Positions 1 to 11,221 of a stretch of 64,000 nucleotides of DNA are shown piece by piece (within the stretch, counting starts at the first letter, position 1; every line of letters begins with the position of its first letter). Source of the stretch: Rhipicephalus microplus (taxonomy: Eukaryota; Arthropoda; Arachnida; Ixodida; Ixodidae); assembly GCF_043290135.1 (NCBI RefSeq), contig NC_134702.1, positions 84,549,317 to 84,613,316 on the forward strand, read 5' to 3'. The position numbers and the translations under genes were made by a program. The notes beneath the pieces are model-generated. The model did no database searches and was not told the DNA's origin. It saw nothing but the letters and a program-made list of their open reading frames with translations.

Positions 1-300
1 CGAGTATAACGTAGCAACCCTTTCTTCTCAGACAGTGCTCGATGTACATGCCAATGGCTGCTAATGGTGATCGCAGCCTGCGCGTTAACTAAAAGCCGAA
101 TGCTCCTGTCTCTCATTCCCCATTAGCAGCCATTGACATGTACATTGAGCACTATTTTTATTGTTCAACAACGCACAGAAGAAATCTCTCACCGGCATCA
201 CCTTTGAGGTCAAAATGTTATACTTGTTACAAACTACGGGGGACGAACGGGTGCCGCTACAAGGAGCTTTGGCCCTAAAACAGGTGTCATGTACCATTTT
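1..300. repeat. Rearranged foldback copy of the F-family left region
   Basis: Bases 34-66 and 121-153 are inverted copies of each other with two mismatches in 33 bases, so this stretch can fold into a long hairpin. The same sequence occurs unfolded at 14900-15170. Bases 1-75 and about 166-300 match that copy in reverse, while about 79-163 match it forward. Three pieces of one repeat have therefore been joined in alternating orientation. No coding potential is seen. Confidence 0.65.
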
Positions 301-1690
301 GACTTCCACGCTTTGTCATTTTCTCTGCTGCTAAAACTCTGTCCTCACTGCGAAAGACTAACTGCTGCAAAGATCAGCCACGACAAAAAAGAAAATCTAG
401 TCTTTAAATCCCCTCGAGTCCGCACACTCCAAAAAGGACCCGAATCGCTGCCTAAATAGGGTTTTCCAGCATCCACGGGTGCGCGGACCAATCAGGCCAG
501 CCGAGGATAACCAATCCCAACACGAGTTTTCACGGTCGCGTGAAGCTTGCCTCGCAACAAAACTGTATCAGCTGGGCACATTCTCTAAAACGGCTTTGAC
601 GCGCAAACAAGTGCTCAATCGCCCCGGAGGACGCAAGCGGCGGCTCGCTCGTTTGGGGTGGTGGTGGTAGTGGTTAGAACAGGAGAAAGGCACCTAATTT
701 CTGCAGGCCGGTCGGTAGCAGGGCGCAGTGCCTGATTTGGCGTGCGGGGCGCACAGCGACCGACCAGATAAAGCTTTTTATCATCAGACACTCATTCTTC
801 CTCGAGGCTCCCTCCCCAAGAAAAGTCGTTAAATAGCGCCTCTAACAAGAGCATCTGGCAAAGAAAGAAATCGAGCTTTAGCTGAAAAACAAAAAAGCTT
901 TCCCCGAGACATTGCCTTCGCGACAATATGGTGGTTTTGGGGCGTTAAAACCCAAATATTATTCGAATCAAGAGTGAAACAAGACGAAATGCATGGACTG
1001 AGTGTCGAACTTTACACTGTATTCACCTTTTTTCAATCATAGCCTCGGTAAATGCGAAAACGACGTTCGTTGAAAGCGCTAATTCAGCATCTTTCTTTAC
1101 CCAAATACCTAAGGCTTTGTCAAACGTTACGTACTTCGTGGCGCGCTAGCAGTTGGACACGCGCACCGCCTTCTTCATTTTTCTGTTCGCCTAAACAAAG
1201 TTGTAGCGAGCAAAGGGATTTTTTTTTTCAAAGAAGAAAGTCGAAGAAAGAAGAAACCACTGGTTTTCTTACGGTCGCTGCAGGAAGCCATGTGGACTCC
1301 CTTTCGCAAGCGACTGCGGGACGGTAAAAATATTCGCGCTCTCCAGAGTGATGGATGAACATGGCGCACGCTCCCTGCGCAGGTGGCTTCACCGTCAGAG
1401 CGAAATAACTCGACACCCTCAGCGTCCGCAGCTGTCCCTGGCACAAGTTACGCAGTCGCTGTTGGAGCTTGTCAGTTCACTCAGCGCTACGCCGAAGTGT
1501 CCTTCGATAACGAGCCGCGCTCAAAACACACTTCAATCACGTTCACGTGCGGGGTCGTGTTTGCACTGATGGATGATGGCAAGCTGTGCGCAAGTGTGGC
1601 GCAATCGCGTTTTTGGCAAATGAAGTCGCACTCTATCGGCTTCAGACTTACGAAGCCTCCAAGTGTTGTTAATAATGATTGTTCGAATTT
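301..1690. other. No assignable feature
   Basis: Only short open frames with no recognisable domain. A T-run and purine-rich stretch lie at about 1218-1260. I see nothing supportable here. Confidence 0.5.
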
Positions 1691-1691
1691 A

Positions 1692-1913
1692 GCGTCCTAA
1701 AACGACGATACCATTATGAGAGACGCCGTAGTAGAGGGTACTTCAGAAATTTCGACCTCCTGGGGTTCTTTAACGCGCACCTATATCTAGGCACACGGGT
1801 CTCAAGCACTTTCGTCTCCATTGAAAATGCAGCCGCCGCAGCCGGGATTTGATCCCGCGACCTGCGGGTCAGCAGCCGAGTGCCTTATAGCCAGTAGACC
1901 ACCACGCCGAGTA
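1692..1913 (-). mobile_element. Ruka-like tRNA-derived SINE, diverged
   Basis: Read on the minus strand it has a tRNA-like head with an intact box B region (bases 1846-1870), then the block with GGCGGCTGCATTTTC and the GAAATTTC / GAGAGACGCC block of the Ruka body. The tail is worn and no target-site duplication is visible, so it is an old copy. Confidence 0.75.
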
Positions 1914-3149
1914 CCGAGAGTTCTGTTCACACTTCACATTTATGGGGTGTTCTTGGCTGCATTACATCGCAGTTGTACGTTCTATGAGTAGTGTACGCAT
2001 GTGCGAAAAAAGAGAGGTACACGAATTCTTGTTGTAATGTCACAAAAAAAAAACGTTTCCCGCCGAGTTCAGCTATAACACTATTGTGATAAAGAGATTA
2101 AAAAAGTTAGTGAAGTTAGAGCCTTTATACACACATGCTCCCTTTCAAGGTACACAAAAATTATACAATGAGCCGCTTTCGATTGATAAAGTATTCTCGG
2201 AAAAATTGATTTCGATTTCATGATCATAGGTTTTAATGAAGACAAAGCAAAAATTCGTTGCTTTAATTTTGCGTCAAAAGCTATGAGCATGACGTGACGG
2301 ATTTCAAATCGTATAGTTTTCAAACTTTGGCAACATTGGCTTGACAATATTTTCTGAAACTCGCCATGCTAAAGCTGTGAACCTTTCAGAGGAAAATGCA
2401 TGCTTCATTTTTACCGACAAGGAACTACGCAGGTCCGAGTGGACACCGTAAAGAACTATGACGTTAGGGCGTTAGTTGGGGGAATTTAGAGGTGGCGTAG
2501 TCAACTGCTTCTTTGCATGTTTTCTTACTTACTAAGCGTTCACTGCGAGCTGGGCGTTTTTCAAATTGTGAAGTAATTTTTCGATTATGAGAAAAATTGT
2601 GTTTCTCTGTGACGCTGACTCTATAGACGACGTGTTCAAGTTGTTTCCAGAATAACATGCTATGTTGTTTGGCAGGAGAATAAGAAATCCAGTGGTTGCA
2701 CGAAAGCGTGAGACTTGTCGCTGACGCCTTACTTCGACCGATGCGTTCAGAAAGTGAAACTGAGTAAAAGGTCAGAACCAGTGACCAATCGATCTAGATT
2801 ATGGATATGTGTTACACTGCAGCTCAGTGAAGGGAAGTGAAAAGAAAGGCTCGAAAATAACCACCAATGCACCGGCTACCACCTCAAAGGTCGCACTGTC
2901 ACTGGACAAAGCAGGCTTGTAAAATTAAAAATGGCCAGGCCTGCACCAAACGCGCGGCACAGTCACAGCGAAAGCAGAAACACTGGTCTTTCAGAGAATT
3001 CTTTAAACACTCTTTGTGTAACTGCTACAAGCACGCTTTCTGAGTACCCACTACGCCATTATTAATCATAATTTCTCGGTATTAGACCGGCATTCACTAT
3101 GCTATCATTCGTTACTCTTCGGAGAAGCGCGGTATCCGCTAAACACTTG
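1914..3149. other. No assignable feature
   Basis: AT-rich single-copy-looking sequence with short poly-A runs and no recognisable open frame. Confidence 0.45.
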
Positions 3150-3159
3150 CAAGGAACTT

Positions 3160-3560
3160 TGTGCCAATTGTTCCTGCAGTGGCTGACGACGATGAGGAAT
3201 TATGCCTGAAGTGGGTATGCGCCACGGCAAATATATATTATTCATCTGGGGTTTGTCACACAAACCCTTTCGGTAGTGTAATTTCTATTAGCGGTAATTA
3301 TGTCCTATTGGCGGGAGACCTCAACTCCCATCACATAATTTGGGCTTAAGGAAAGACTCGTGCGGTACTCGATTATGGGACTGGTCTCAGCGCAATAGTC
3401 TCACTTGTCATAACTAAGGCATCCCCTCTTTTATCAGAAAAATCTTTTCCTCAACTTTAGACTTGACTTTTTCGAGATCAGGCCTTCGCATCTCATCTTG
3501 GTCGACTGTTGACTCTGCGACTAATAGAGATCACATTCCATTGATATTTGACAATGTATG
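3160..3560 (+). pseudogene. Endonuclease domain remnant of non-LTR retrotransposon
   Basis: The frame ending at 3349 contains VLLAGDLNSHHIIWA, the GDFN-H-W signature of apurinic-like endonucleases of non-LTR elements. After a stop and frameshift, about 3450-3560 reads STLDLTFS followed by SWSTVDSATNRDHIPL. This is the C-terminal part of the same fold, where the usual SDH catalytic triplet has become RDH. The domain once nicked target DNA for target-primed reverse transcription. The broken frame and altered triplet show it is dead. Confidence 0.8.
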
Positions 3561-3624
3561 CCCACTAATGTCTGTTCCTTCCAGAAGACTCACGTTCCTA
3601 AATTAAAGTACCTTTAAAAAGAGC

Positions 3625-4620
3625 TTGCGATGCTTCATAGATTCTCTGTCAGAAGCAACGGTAAAGCAAAAAGCATTGAGAACTTGTTCAGTTTTCCAAG
3701 AGTCACTTAGCAAATTTGAGGTTCACTCAGTTGAACTAAAACCTTTGTCGCGATGGTGGACTGATAACTGCACTCGGGATTTCAGGCGTAGGAAAGCTGC
3801 CTGGAAGAAGCTATTGCACAATCAATGTCCTAAAAAGTGGTCATATTATAAATACATTGCTGGTGCATTTAAACGTACGGTGGCTAAAGCAGAAGCGGAG
3901 TATGATGGAAAGCATTTTGAATTTCTTTCAAAATCAAATAACAAAAAAGGTCTATTTAGATTTCTGAGACAAAAGACACCAATTGTTCAAGCAGTAAATC
4001 CTCAATCTATAGTTTTATTGCCTCCGGAATTGAAACAGTCATTGGAGAGCATAGCTCAAGGTTTGGAAAAGCGATTTTTAGCTTATGTTTATCCCCTTCA
4101 GTAATCTCACGATCAAGTGACAGTTTGACTGGAATATCGATGAAGGAAGTATCAGAGGTTATAAAAAAAAACTTCCGATGGTGGCTCCAGGCCCGGGTGA
4201 AGTCACTTCCGCAATAATGATAATTTTATTCAATGAGTCACGGGAGGACGTGCCTAATGAAATAAATTATTTGATAAGACAAGCTTGAGTTGTATATGAA
4301 TGGAAAATCGCGAAAATCATACCTGTTCTTTAAAAAACAGGTGAAGGCTACGTATTAGACAATGTGAGGCCGATCGCACAAACGCCCTATTTCGTCAAAG
4401 TAGCAGAAAGAGTAGTGCACGTTCGCATAATAAAATTAGTAGACAGAGAAAAGATTCTTCGCCCATGTCAAATTGGATTTAACCAGGGATGTTCCATATG
4501 GCGGATGCACATTGAACGGGAGAGTCACACACATCTTGCGCGGCGTCAGTGGCAGTATGCAGCTCTAGTTATCTTGGACTTCACAAAAGCGTGTGATAGT
4601 GTCAAACGTACTATATAGTC
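3625..4620 (+). pseudogene. Linker and reverse transcriptase remnant
   Basis: The frame 3625-4104 gives the basic linker typical between endonuclease and RT (WWTDNCTRDFRRRKAAWKK and nearby tyrosines). Bases 4140-4330 hold an APGPDGVT-like turn and WKIAKIIPVL in shifted frames. The frame 4364-4618 begins with RPIAQTPYFVKVAERVV and runs to LDFTKACDSV, which is RT motif A with its catalytic aspartate. The YADD-box half of the palm is not found between 4620 and 4900, so the RT is deleted or decayed beyond recognition there. Confidence 0.8.
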
Positions 4621-4914
4621 AGTCGTCTCGGTGAAATCAATTTGCCGAGCTATTTAGAAGCGTGGATTACAGAATTTCCAGAAAATCGAAATTTTTACGA
4701 TTTGCAACATCATGTTTCCGTTATACCACTATGGTTATTGCATAATTTTTAGCTGCAGAATTGGCCCTTCGAAAACTAACAACGTCAATAAATTCCGCCG
4801 TAATAATAACGCATTATTTGTCGGTCCACAGTGCGCTCACTGCAACCGGTGATTCCAGAGAATTAAGCGAATTCAATTCCGTAGTACCTAATCACTTAGC
4901 TCAGGTACCATTAG

Positions 4915-5020
4915 TATGAGTGCCCGGGTCATAGAGGCATAACTCTAAATGATAAACAGCTGATGCACTAGCCAAAACGGTGTTAGACGGACCAGCTATC
5001 AATCATACCCCTACAATATT
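4915..5020 (+). pseudogene. RNase H remnant
   Basis: Bases 4921-4956 read CPGHRGITLNDK. After a one-base shift, about 4960-5010 reads ADALAKTVLDGPAI. This is the C-terminal H...GN/DxxAD...A signature of the RNase H domain carried by several non-LTR clades. A frameshift separates the halves. Confidence 0.65.
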
Positions 5021-5099
5021 TTATAGTAGCAGCTAGATTTAGAAAGCAAATGATGATGCGATAATTCTCTAAACCATCTGGAAGATATTCCCCGGATTT

Positions 5100-5480
5100 C
5101 AACCATCTAATGACGCCCTGGAAAACTTTCTCATGTCATAAGCGATGTCTGGAAGCTTTAATCACTCGATTACGCTTTCGTATTACTCCACAAAATTTTT
5201 ACATGTTTAGAGCAGGCTTAACTTCCTCCCCACTTTGCTCTCTTCGTGGAGAAGAGGAAAAGTGGAGCACTTTTTCATCTCTTGTCGAAAGTTCTCAACA
5301 TTAAGGAAGGTATCATTTGAAATGCCACTACAAATTTTTCGATTATCTTTGACAACGTTAAATTTACTATCCCAAGGTGCACATTCCCTTGGGCACAGCA
5401 ACGGCACAACGGCAAAGCGTGCGAGGCCATCCAAAATTTCATTGAAAAGTTGAAGAGATTTACTCAATAACCCCAATACC
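5100..5480 (+). pseudogene. C-terminal zinc-knuckle-like region of the same retrotransposon
   Basis: The frame 5110-5304 contains CHKRCLEALITRLRFRITP and then FRAGLTSSPLCSLRGEEEK. It continues in a shifted frame with FFISCRKFSTLRK and GAHSLGHSNGT. The C-x-C-G-E-E / HFF..C layout resembles the terminal zinc-binding segment of RNase H-bearing non-LTR polyproteins. The first or second cysteine appears as arginine. Frameshifts lie near 5280 and 5330. Confidence 0.65.
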
Positions 5481-5639
5481 AAAACGTTCTAAGTTAACTA
5501 ATGTAGGCTACAGCGAAATTCTCTTTTATATTTGTTATCATTCATTTATTGCTACTTCAGTAGGAACTAATTCATCCAGTGATTTCTCAAGAATAATTCA
5601 CAAAAGATCAGTATTTCTATTAGTCTTGTTTTCGCTAGC

Positions 5640-5642
<3 letters not shown>

Positions 5643-5691
<49 letters not shown>
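5643..5691. repeat. (AT)n microsatellite
   Basis: About 24 uninterrupted AT units. It lies 160 bases after the recognisable end of the retrotransposon and can form a cruciform. Confidence 0.95.
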
Positions 5692-5693
<2 letters not shown>

Positions 5694-5969
5694 CCATTTT
5701 TTCGTTAAACAGCACGATACTTGGCCTATCCCCCAAGGTGGGTGTGCGCCAAACGTTTAGCATCTACATCTACACTTACACAAGCAATAGGTAATCAAGA
5801 ACAAGCTGTTGTAATGGGTTGGAGCATTAGACGACGCTCTGGTTCCACTATTTCCATTTTTTGACGCCTGTTTGGTCTTTTGCTGTTCTGAAACAATTTA
5901 TTACTCATATTAAGGAGATTTCTTTCTCGACATCAAGCCTGCCTAAGGCGAGTTAGCAGTCAAGTCCAA

Positions 5970-6180
5970 GCCCCGGCGTGGCTCTGTGGTAGAATACTGG
6001 ACTTGCAAGCTGCGGACCCGGGTTCGAACACCACTGTGTCGTCGGTGTTGTTATTTGCTAAAGTTTTTTTTTCTTTATTTTGTGCGATAGTGGTTACGGA
6101 CACCGGAAGCGGAGGAGGAGGACGGGGAGGACAACTATGGCGCCGCGCGTGACTCAGCTTTCGCTGTAAAATTATGTGCG
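5970..6180 (+). mobile_element. SINE with tRNA-Gly-like head
   Basis: Box A-like TGGCTCTGTGG (5979-5989), GTAGAATACTGG, and box B-like GGGTTCGAAC (6020-6029) are spaced as in a tRNA. The GTGGTAGAAT stretch matches eukaryotic tRNA-Gly best. The anticodon stem does not pair well, so it is a derived SINE head or tRNA pseudogene rather than a functional tRNA. The body runs through a T-rich stretch (6064-6082) and a GGA-rich block to CTTTCGCTGTAAAA. Related heads lie at about 41180 and 48810 in the minor variant with TTGCCACGCAGA. Confidence 0.6.
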
Positions 6181-7242
6181 CTCACTCGAGAAAATAAAGC
6201 AGTAACCTGTCAATGAGACAACTACTCAACAATAAACGTGTAGTGATCAACGAGAGGCAGTTTTTTAGGCAGAGAGACTGCCATCTGTAAAATATTGTTA
6301 CGGGGAGAATGTGGAAACAAACAGTCTGCCGATGTTGACGAATAAAGTGTTTTCACACCATTCGTCAGAAATAGCTTGCCGATCTCATTTTGAGGTCGAT
6401 GATAGGGAGATGTCAAGACATGTTTCCGCACAATTCGGAGATATTCATTGGTTCTACGGTTTCTGTTCTCCTTCCTGACTCAGAGAAAAGTCCAATGTAT
6501 GTTAAACCAGTCCTCACGCAGTCGTAGCTTCGATCAAAGAAAGGCCTTAAGATGCGAAGCTGACCAAAGGCTGCTAGGTGACCTGGCTCTCCGCTTCATC
6601 TTAGGCCGCTGGAGTACGTCGACATATACCTGTTCATGACAATGTCTGCATTTTCTTCATCAGGACAAGACCATCACACCTCCCCGAATCAAAACAGCCT
6701 ACCTCATTTGCGTTTACTGCAATGAAAATGAAAAAAAAAACAAGAACTTTCCACTAGCCGTGCAAGTTGAAGAAAATGCGAAGCTAGCTGGATCTTAGGT
6801 GCTGAAAGTGGCCTTCTTTGGTGATGCTGGATCTTTCCTTGGTGTAGACAGAGTCGAACTGTAGCCTCGGTAGAAGCACAGACCTTACGTCACCCGTATA
6901 CGGCTCGCCCGGCGGGCAAACTCGGCGCGGCGGCTGCGCTGACTGTCGGTGGGCGCGGCTGATAAGCAGGGGCGCAGGATATTTTAAAGGCATGTTGTAA
7001 AATCTGGCTCCAGAAAGTACTAGTGGTCACATTGATATTTCTTGGCGTAGAACGAGCACTGATACTGCGTTTAAATAATCACTGTGAAGTAATATGATAA
7101 TTATGATGCAAAAAGAAGGAATTCAACATTCAGAGAAGATGTGAGCACTCAATTAGATGACCGACTTCGCTTGTAAAATCTCTCTGCAAAGGTGAACAGT
7201 TGAGAGAATTGGCTATCATCATTGGCCAAACTCATCATTCAG
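6181..7242. other. No assignable feature
   Basis: A GC-rich island at 6890-6970 has no supported open frame. GCGAAGC occurs at 6553 and 6778. Nothing else can be assigned. Confidence 0.45.
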
Positions 7243-7425
7243 TGGATTCCCAGAGAAGGCAAGCGGGTGAGGGAGAGACAGAGAGCTAAGTGGGCACTCG
7301 AGATTCGGAAGTTTGCGGGTATAAAGTGGCAGCAGCAAGCACAGGACCGAGTTGACTGGCGGAACATGGGAGAGGCCTTTGTCCTGCAGTGGGCGTAGTC
7401 AAGATGACGATGATGATGATGATGA
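7243..7425 (+). mobile_element. 3' end of an RTE-like non-LTR retrotransposon
   Basis: An open frame of 51 codons ends at the stop 7396-7398. It reads WIPREGKRVRERQRAKWALE, then a KFAG-x-KW block, QDRVDWRNMGEAF and a final QW. This is the hallmark C-terminus of the endonuclease-reverse transcriptase proteins of RTE-type elements, which reads RP-x-RW, W, DR-x-x-W, GEAF-x-x-QW. Eight bases later starts a (GAT)n tail (7405-7425), the usual short-repeat tail of such elements. The copy is heavily 5' truncated but the retained frame is unbroken. Confidence 0.75.
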
Positions 7426-9475
7426 TTGGCCAAAGTGCAGTGCGCACAGCGCACACATAAACAGCAAGCGCTCGTTTGTCCACTTCACCGTGCCCGTGAG
7501 CGCTATGCACGCTGAAATTTCATCCTGAAAACCTCATCGCCATTGTATGGTGACACAATGGTGGAGATGCGTAATGTAGACCAGTCCATGGTAAATTCGC
7601 CGTATACGAGAGCGCAGCAGACAGTGGGTAGGCGTGTGACATTACGCGCTCGATACACACTATAACATCATCGCCCACGCCCGTGATGACCCTCATCAGC
7701 ATCGACTGCGTGCACTACTACACCGCGTCAAAGTACCGTCCGACCGTGAACGTATGCTCGACACACGTGTACTGGCTCCCCGCTCATGTGGGTATCGCAA
7801 AGTGGCCCTACTAATACGCACTTCCGATGCGACGATCACCATATCCGGTGGCACCAGATCCGGAGGTGTCACTTTGCCCGCTTGTCGTCATCTATTTCCG
7901 TGGCTCGTATTTATACATGATCGGGCAAAGAAGCGATCAGTGTTAGTGAAAATGCGAAACCATTTGGCGTCCGCAGTTCTCTTCGCTTCTGGTTCCGCCT
8001 CATCTTTTTTTTTTTCCCCGGAAAGCTCGTCTGCGCGTAACTTCAAAAACAATTAGATACTGACTACGTTGGCAGTGGTGCGCCGAAGCTTCCTTCGTAT
8101 AGATACGGTACATTTCCTGGATGACGACCGGAAAAGTACGTACACGCTGTGTAGTTGTTTGCCAAACACTCGGAAATGGGTGAGCTTAGGTGCGTGTACG
8201 GGATAACGCCAGCCCGAGACGTCGGCGAGTGTGTGTTATTCGACCGTGCTGCCTGAGAGCGACGGAGTAGTCCGGATATGCTTGCGGGCACAACGAGAAT
8301 GCAGTAAAGGACATCTCTTCGTGGACAAACGAGGTCCATTATGTGGAGAGCGATTTCCTGTTTCTCGCGAAACGCGGCCAGGAGATGTCCTAATCGATGA
8401 CGCGCAGCCCGAGGTATAGGAGAGATGAGAGCTTCTTTCCTTTTTCTTTCTTTTTTTTTGTTTTCATGGCGTCAGCTTGTCGTTTATGACTCGCCGAAAA
8501 TTCTGTCAGTTGTCTTTAGTTAGTTAGTTTTTTACTTATTTTTTCGTATCAGTGCGTTGCGAATAGGGCGCAGCAAATGGAGGGCACGAAGAGAGCTCTC
8601 TTTCTTGTGTTTGCTTATGCAGGGTGTTCCAAGAAACAAGTCCTAAAATCCCAAAGAAATCGGGGAAATGCTGCGATTCGCTGCTTTATTCATCACCTTG
8701 AACATAGTGGCACAAGTCTTGCCATTAGTAGAAACGTTAGTTACGGCAGAAATTAAAGAAATTTAAATAATTACCATTTCTATTAGTGGAGGCAGGTTTT
8801 CTGGTATATAGAATTGGAGTCGTTCCCTACCAAAAGCCCATTACCGCTTAGGGTTTAAAGAAAAAAAAAAGAAGTTACAGTTGCTCTTAACCTATGGGGC
8901 GAATACTGAAGTATCAGTAGAGGTGGTGGCGTTCCCCTCACCCTCACCTCCCGATTTCATTTTCTCTACTTCTCCATTTCTTTCTCTTTATCGGTATTTC
9001 TGTCATTATTTATCAGTTTTCCATTTTTCCCCTTCATCTTTGTATTTACCACAACCCAGTTCTCTATGTTTGTCTCGTTCTCTATATCTTTTGTCATATT
9101 TTTTTATTATGCGTTATGTTTTACTATATTCTCTCCTCCTTCCCACCCTCACATCTATCCTTTTCTCCTTCATTTTCCCTTGTCCATTGCCTTGCCAAAC
9201 TGTACCACAGAAAACTATAGTTCACTCTGCTAGCCTCTCTCCGGCAGGCGTGTACGCTGGTTCGAATCTCGCCTAGAACTTCTCACTTTATCGTTATTTC
9301 TGTTTCTGTTTCTTTCTCTCTCTCTTTCTGCACTCGTTGTGTAACCCATCAAAGTTGTTTCATCGCACGCCTGAGAAATCGGTGCTCGTTTTCTGGGAGG
9401 AAAGCAGGTGATGAAGACGATGACGATGAAGATCCAGGGGACGAAAAGATAGCGTGCCGGTTTATGACGATGTTT
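7426..9475. other. No assignable feature; one pyrimidine-rich block
   Basis: Bases 7500-8440 are relatively CpG-rich with only short frames. Bases 8935-9190 are a pyrimidine-rich stretch of mixed TTCTC words. No gene or known repeat is recognised. Confidence 0.45.
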
Positions 9476-9498
9476 TGTGTGTGTGTGTGTGTATGCGT

Positions 9499-9567
<69 letters not shown>
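9476..9567. repeat. (GT)n microsatellite
   Basis: Alternating GT with a few GC units near 9493-9512, then an uninterrupted (GT)n run to 9567. Long GT frames on either strand here are artefacts of the repeat. Confidence 0.95.
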
Positions 9568-9568
<1 letters not shown>

Positions 9569-10066
9569 TACGGCACGAACTACGGCAAACTGCAACAGTT
9601 TCGCTGCTACTAAGTGAACACTTGTCACTTCAGTCGAGTGATGAAACGTGACTAGATTTACTCGGTCAAAGCGAAACCGGAACTCTCAAGAGCGCTGCTG
9701 CAATACTCTTCAGTGATGTCCAGAATGAGCGGCAGTCGTTATATAAACTATATAGGTCCACTTCGCTTCTTGAGTGTTCGGATTGTGCTTACGATTATGC
9801 TACACATGTCGCACATACGCAAAAGAATGAAGAACACAACCGCGGTAGCTATTGCCGCGAAGAACGAAGTCATTCTATCGTCCGCTGGTTGCGCATATCT
9901 GCTCGCCTCGAAGCGTTTGAACGGCAACTGATGCCTGAAGCGTGTGCTCGTGCGGCACGCGAGCTACGTGAGATAAGTATTCAAAAGAAAGTTTCGAGTT
10001 AAAATTGGCATGCTCACGTAATCGTTTCCATGTCATTCGAATGAGGGACGGCACACATAGTTCACA
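9568..10066. other. No assignable feature
   Basis: Short unremarkable frames only. Confidence 0.45.
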
Positions 10067-10077
10067 CATCCAGCTGC

Positions 10078-10322
10078 TTTGATTGATTCATATGTGGGGT
10101 TTAACGTCCCGAAACCACCATATGATTATGACAGACGCTGTAGTGGAGGGCTCCAGAAATTTCGGCCATCAAGGGTTCTTTAACCTGCAGACACAATTCT
10201 GAGCACACGGGCCTACACCATTTCCGCCTCCATCGGAAATGCAGCCGCCGCAGTCAGGATTCGATCCCGCGACCTGCGGGTCAGCAGCTGAGTACCTTAG
10301 CCACTAGACCACCACGGCGGGG
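10078..10322 (-). mobile_element. Ruka-like SINE with target-site duplication
   Basis: Near full-length minus-strand copy. The tRNA-derived head lies at 10255-10320, with box B readable as the reverse complement of GATTCGATCCCGCG. The conserved body ends at a GATTGATT tail at 10081-10088. The 11-base direct repeat CATCCAGCTGC flanks it at 10067-10077 and 10323-10333, as expected for LINE-mediated insertion. Confidence 0.92.
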
Positions 10323-10333
10323 CATCCAGCTGC

Positions 10334-11167
10334 AATTATATGTTTCCTTTCTCTCTATTGTTTTTTATTGAGTGAGGGGCTAACGTTGATTTGTGGAAAC
10401 GATATCGACTGCCGACTGTTAAATCGTGAGCAGATAAACTTGCCGGAGATGTTCAGTATTCAATTTATTGTTCAGTGATAGACAGACCTATCCATTTATT
10501 TGAATTCACGAACAACAACTAAAAACTTGGAGGACGGTATGGCTTCGCCTTCAACGTGTCCCGTGTAATAGGGCTACGCATCGCGATCAATTTTTTATAA
10601 GCGTCCAATAAGCTTCCTGTCATAGCTAATTATATTTCGATAGCTGAAAGAGCCTTAGGCCTATGGCATTACAAGGAGCAAGCTTTGGTCAAGGCTGTTA
10701 CTTTAGCAAGCAAGAAAGCATGAGACTTCATAATGTAATTTTTTCCCGTCCACTGTCTCGCAACAGCATACATTACCCTGTTTTCGCTTTCTTCGACTAA
10801 TTTTATTGTCTTTATTCGTTTCGGTGCACTGACCCTCGAATGCAAGTATAACGCCTTTTAAGCCCTCACTCGGTAATAACTTGATCATAGTTTATGAGCC
10901 GCAACTTGATTGCATTCAGTGTTTCGATTTAAGTGTAATGCGCTACTTCTACACGGCCTTGCGCGACCGTCTGGCTTCAAATGTGCTTTTCATCAACATA
11001 AAATGTTCACATTTTTTCTTCTTGCAAGGCTAATGCTGAGGGGCTCATTGAATTTCTCCGACAAAGTTGGCAGCGTTGCGAATGAGTACATCGGTTCATA
11101 AAGGCGTTCTGCACTTATTTAAGGTCAAAGTATATTGCGCGAAATTTTGTTACAACTGGTGCCTCAC
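10334..11167. other. No assignable feature
   Basis: AT-rich sequence with short frames. Confidence 0.45.
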
Positions 11168-11221
11168 CTGGAAAGAAGAAATCTGCTTGGCCGTACGTTT
11201 TTTCTTCACGGGCGACACCAT
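11168..11221 (-). CDS. Candidate first coding exon, unknown gene (speculative)
   Basis: On the minus strand an ATG at 11221-11219 opens 18 codons reading MVSPVKKKRTAKQISSFQ. They end exactly at a strong splice donor, CAG followed by GTGAGG (intron from 11167). The phase is 0. The short basic peptide resembles the start of a nuclear protein but matches no family I can name. No downstream exon was identified. The pattern could arise by chance in 64 kb. Confidence 0.18.

Larger units (their letters stand above)
3150..5480 (+). mobile_element. Decayed non-LTR retrotransposon with EN, RT and RNase H remnants
   Basis: The order of remnants is endonuclease (3160-3560), linker and reverse transcriptase (3625-4620), RNase H (4915-5020), then a C-terminal cysteine/histidine segment (5110-5475). 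This order fits the I-superclade of non-LTR retrotransposons. Stops and frameshifts break every domain, so it cannot encode a working protein. The 5' end is missing, because the endonuclease starts in mid-domain. An (AT)n run at 5643 lies a little beyond the recognisable end. The clade is inferred from the presence of RNase H and could be refined only by a phylogeny. Confidence 0.8.

Noticed and set aside
5970..6040. Functional tRNA gene
   Set aside because: The anticodon stem does not pair and the sequence continues into a SINE-like body, so it is a SINE head or pseudogene.
9225..9275. tRNA box B-like GGTTCGAATCTCGCC
   Set aside because: No box A at the right distance upstream and no SINE body after it.
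9476..9576. Long threonine/histidine and valine/cysteine frames
   Set aside because: They are translations of the (GT)n array and disappear outside it. The same applies to SIYL frames in the GATA arrays and to the frames across 15417, 16863, 22833, 25074, 43995, 46960 and 59438.
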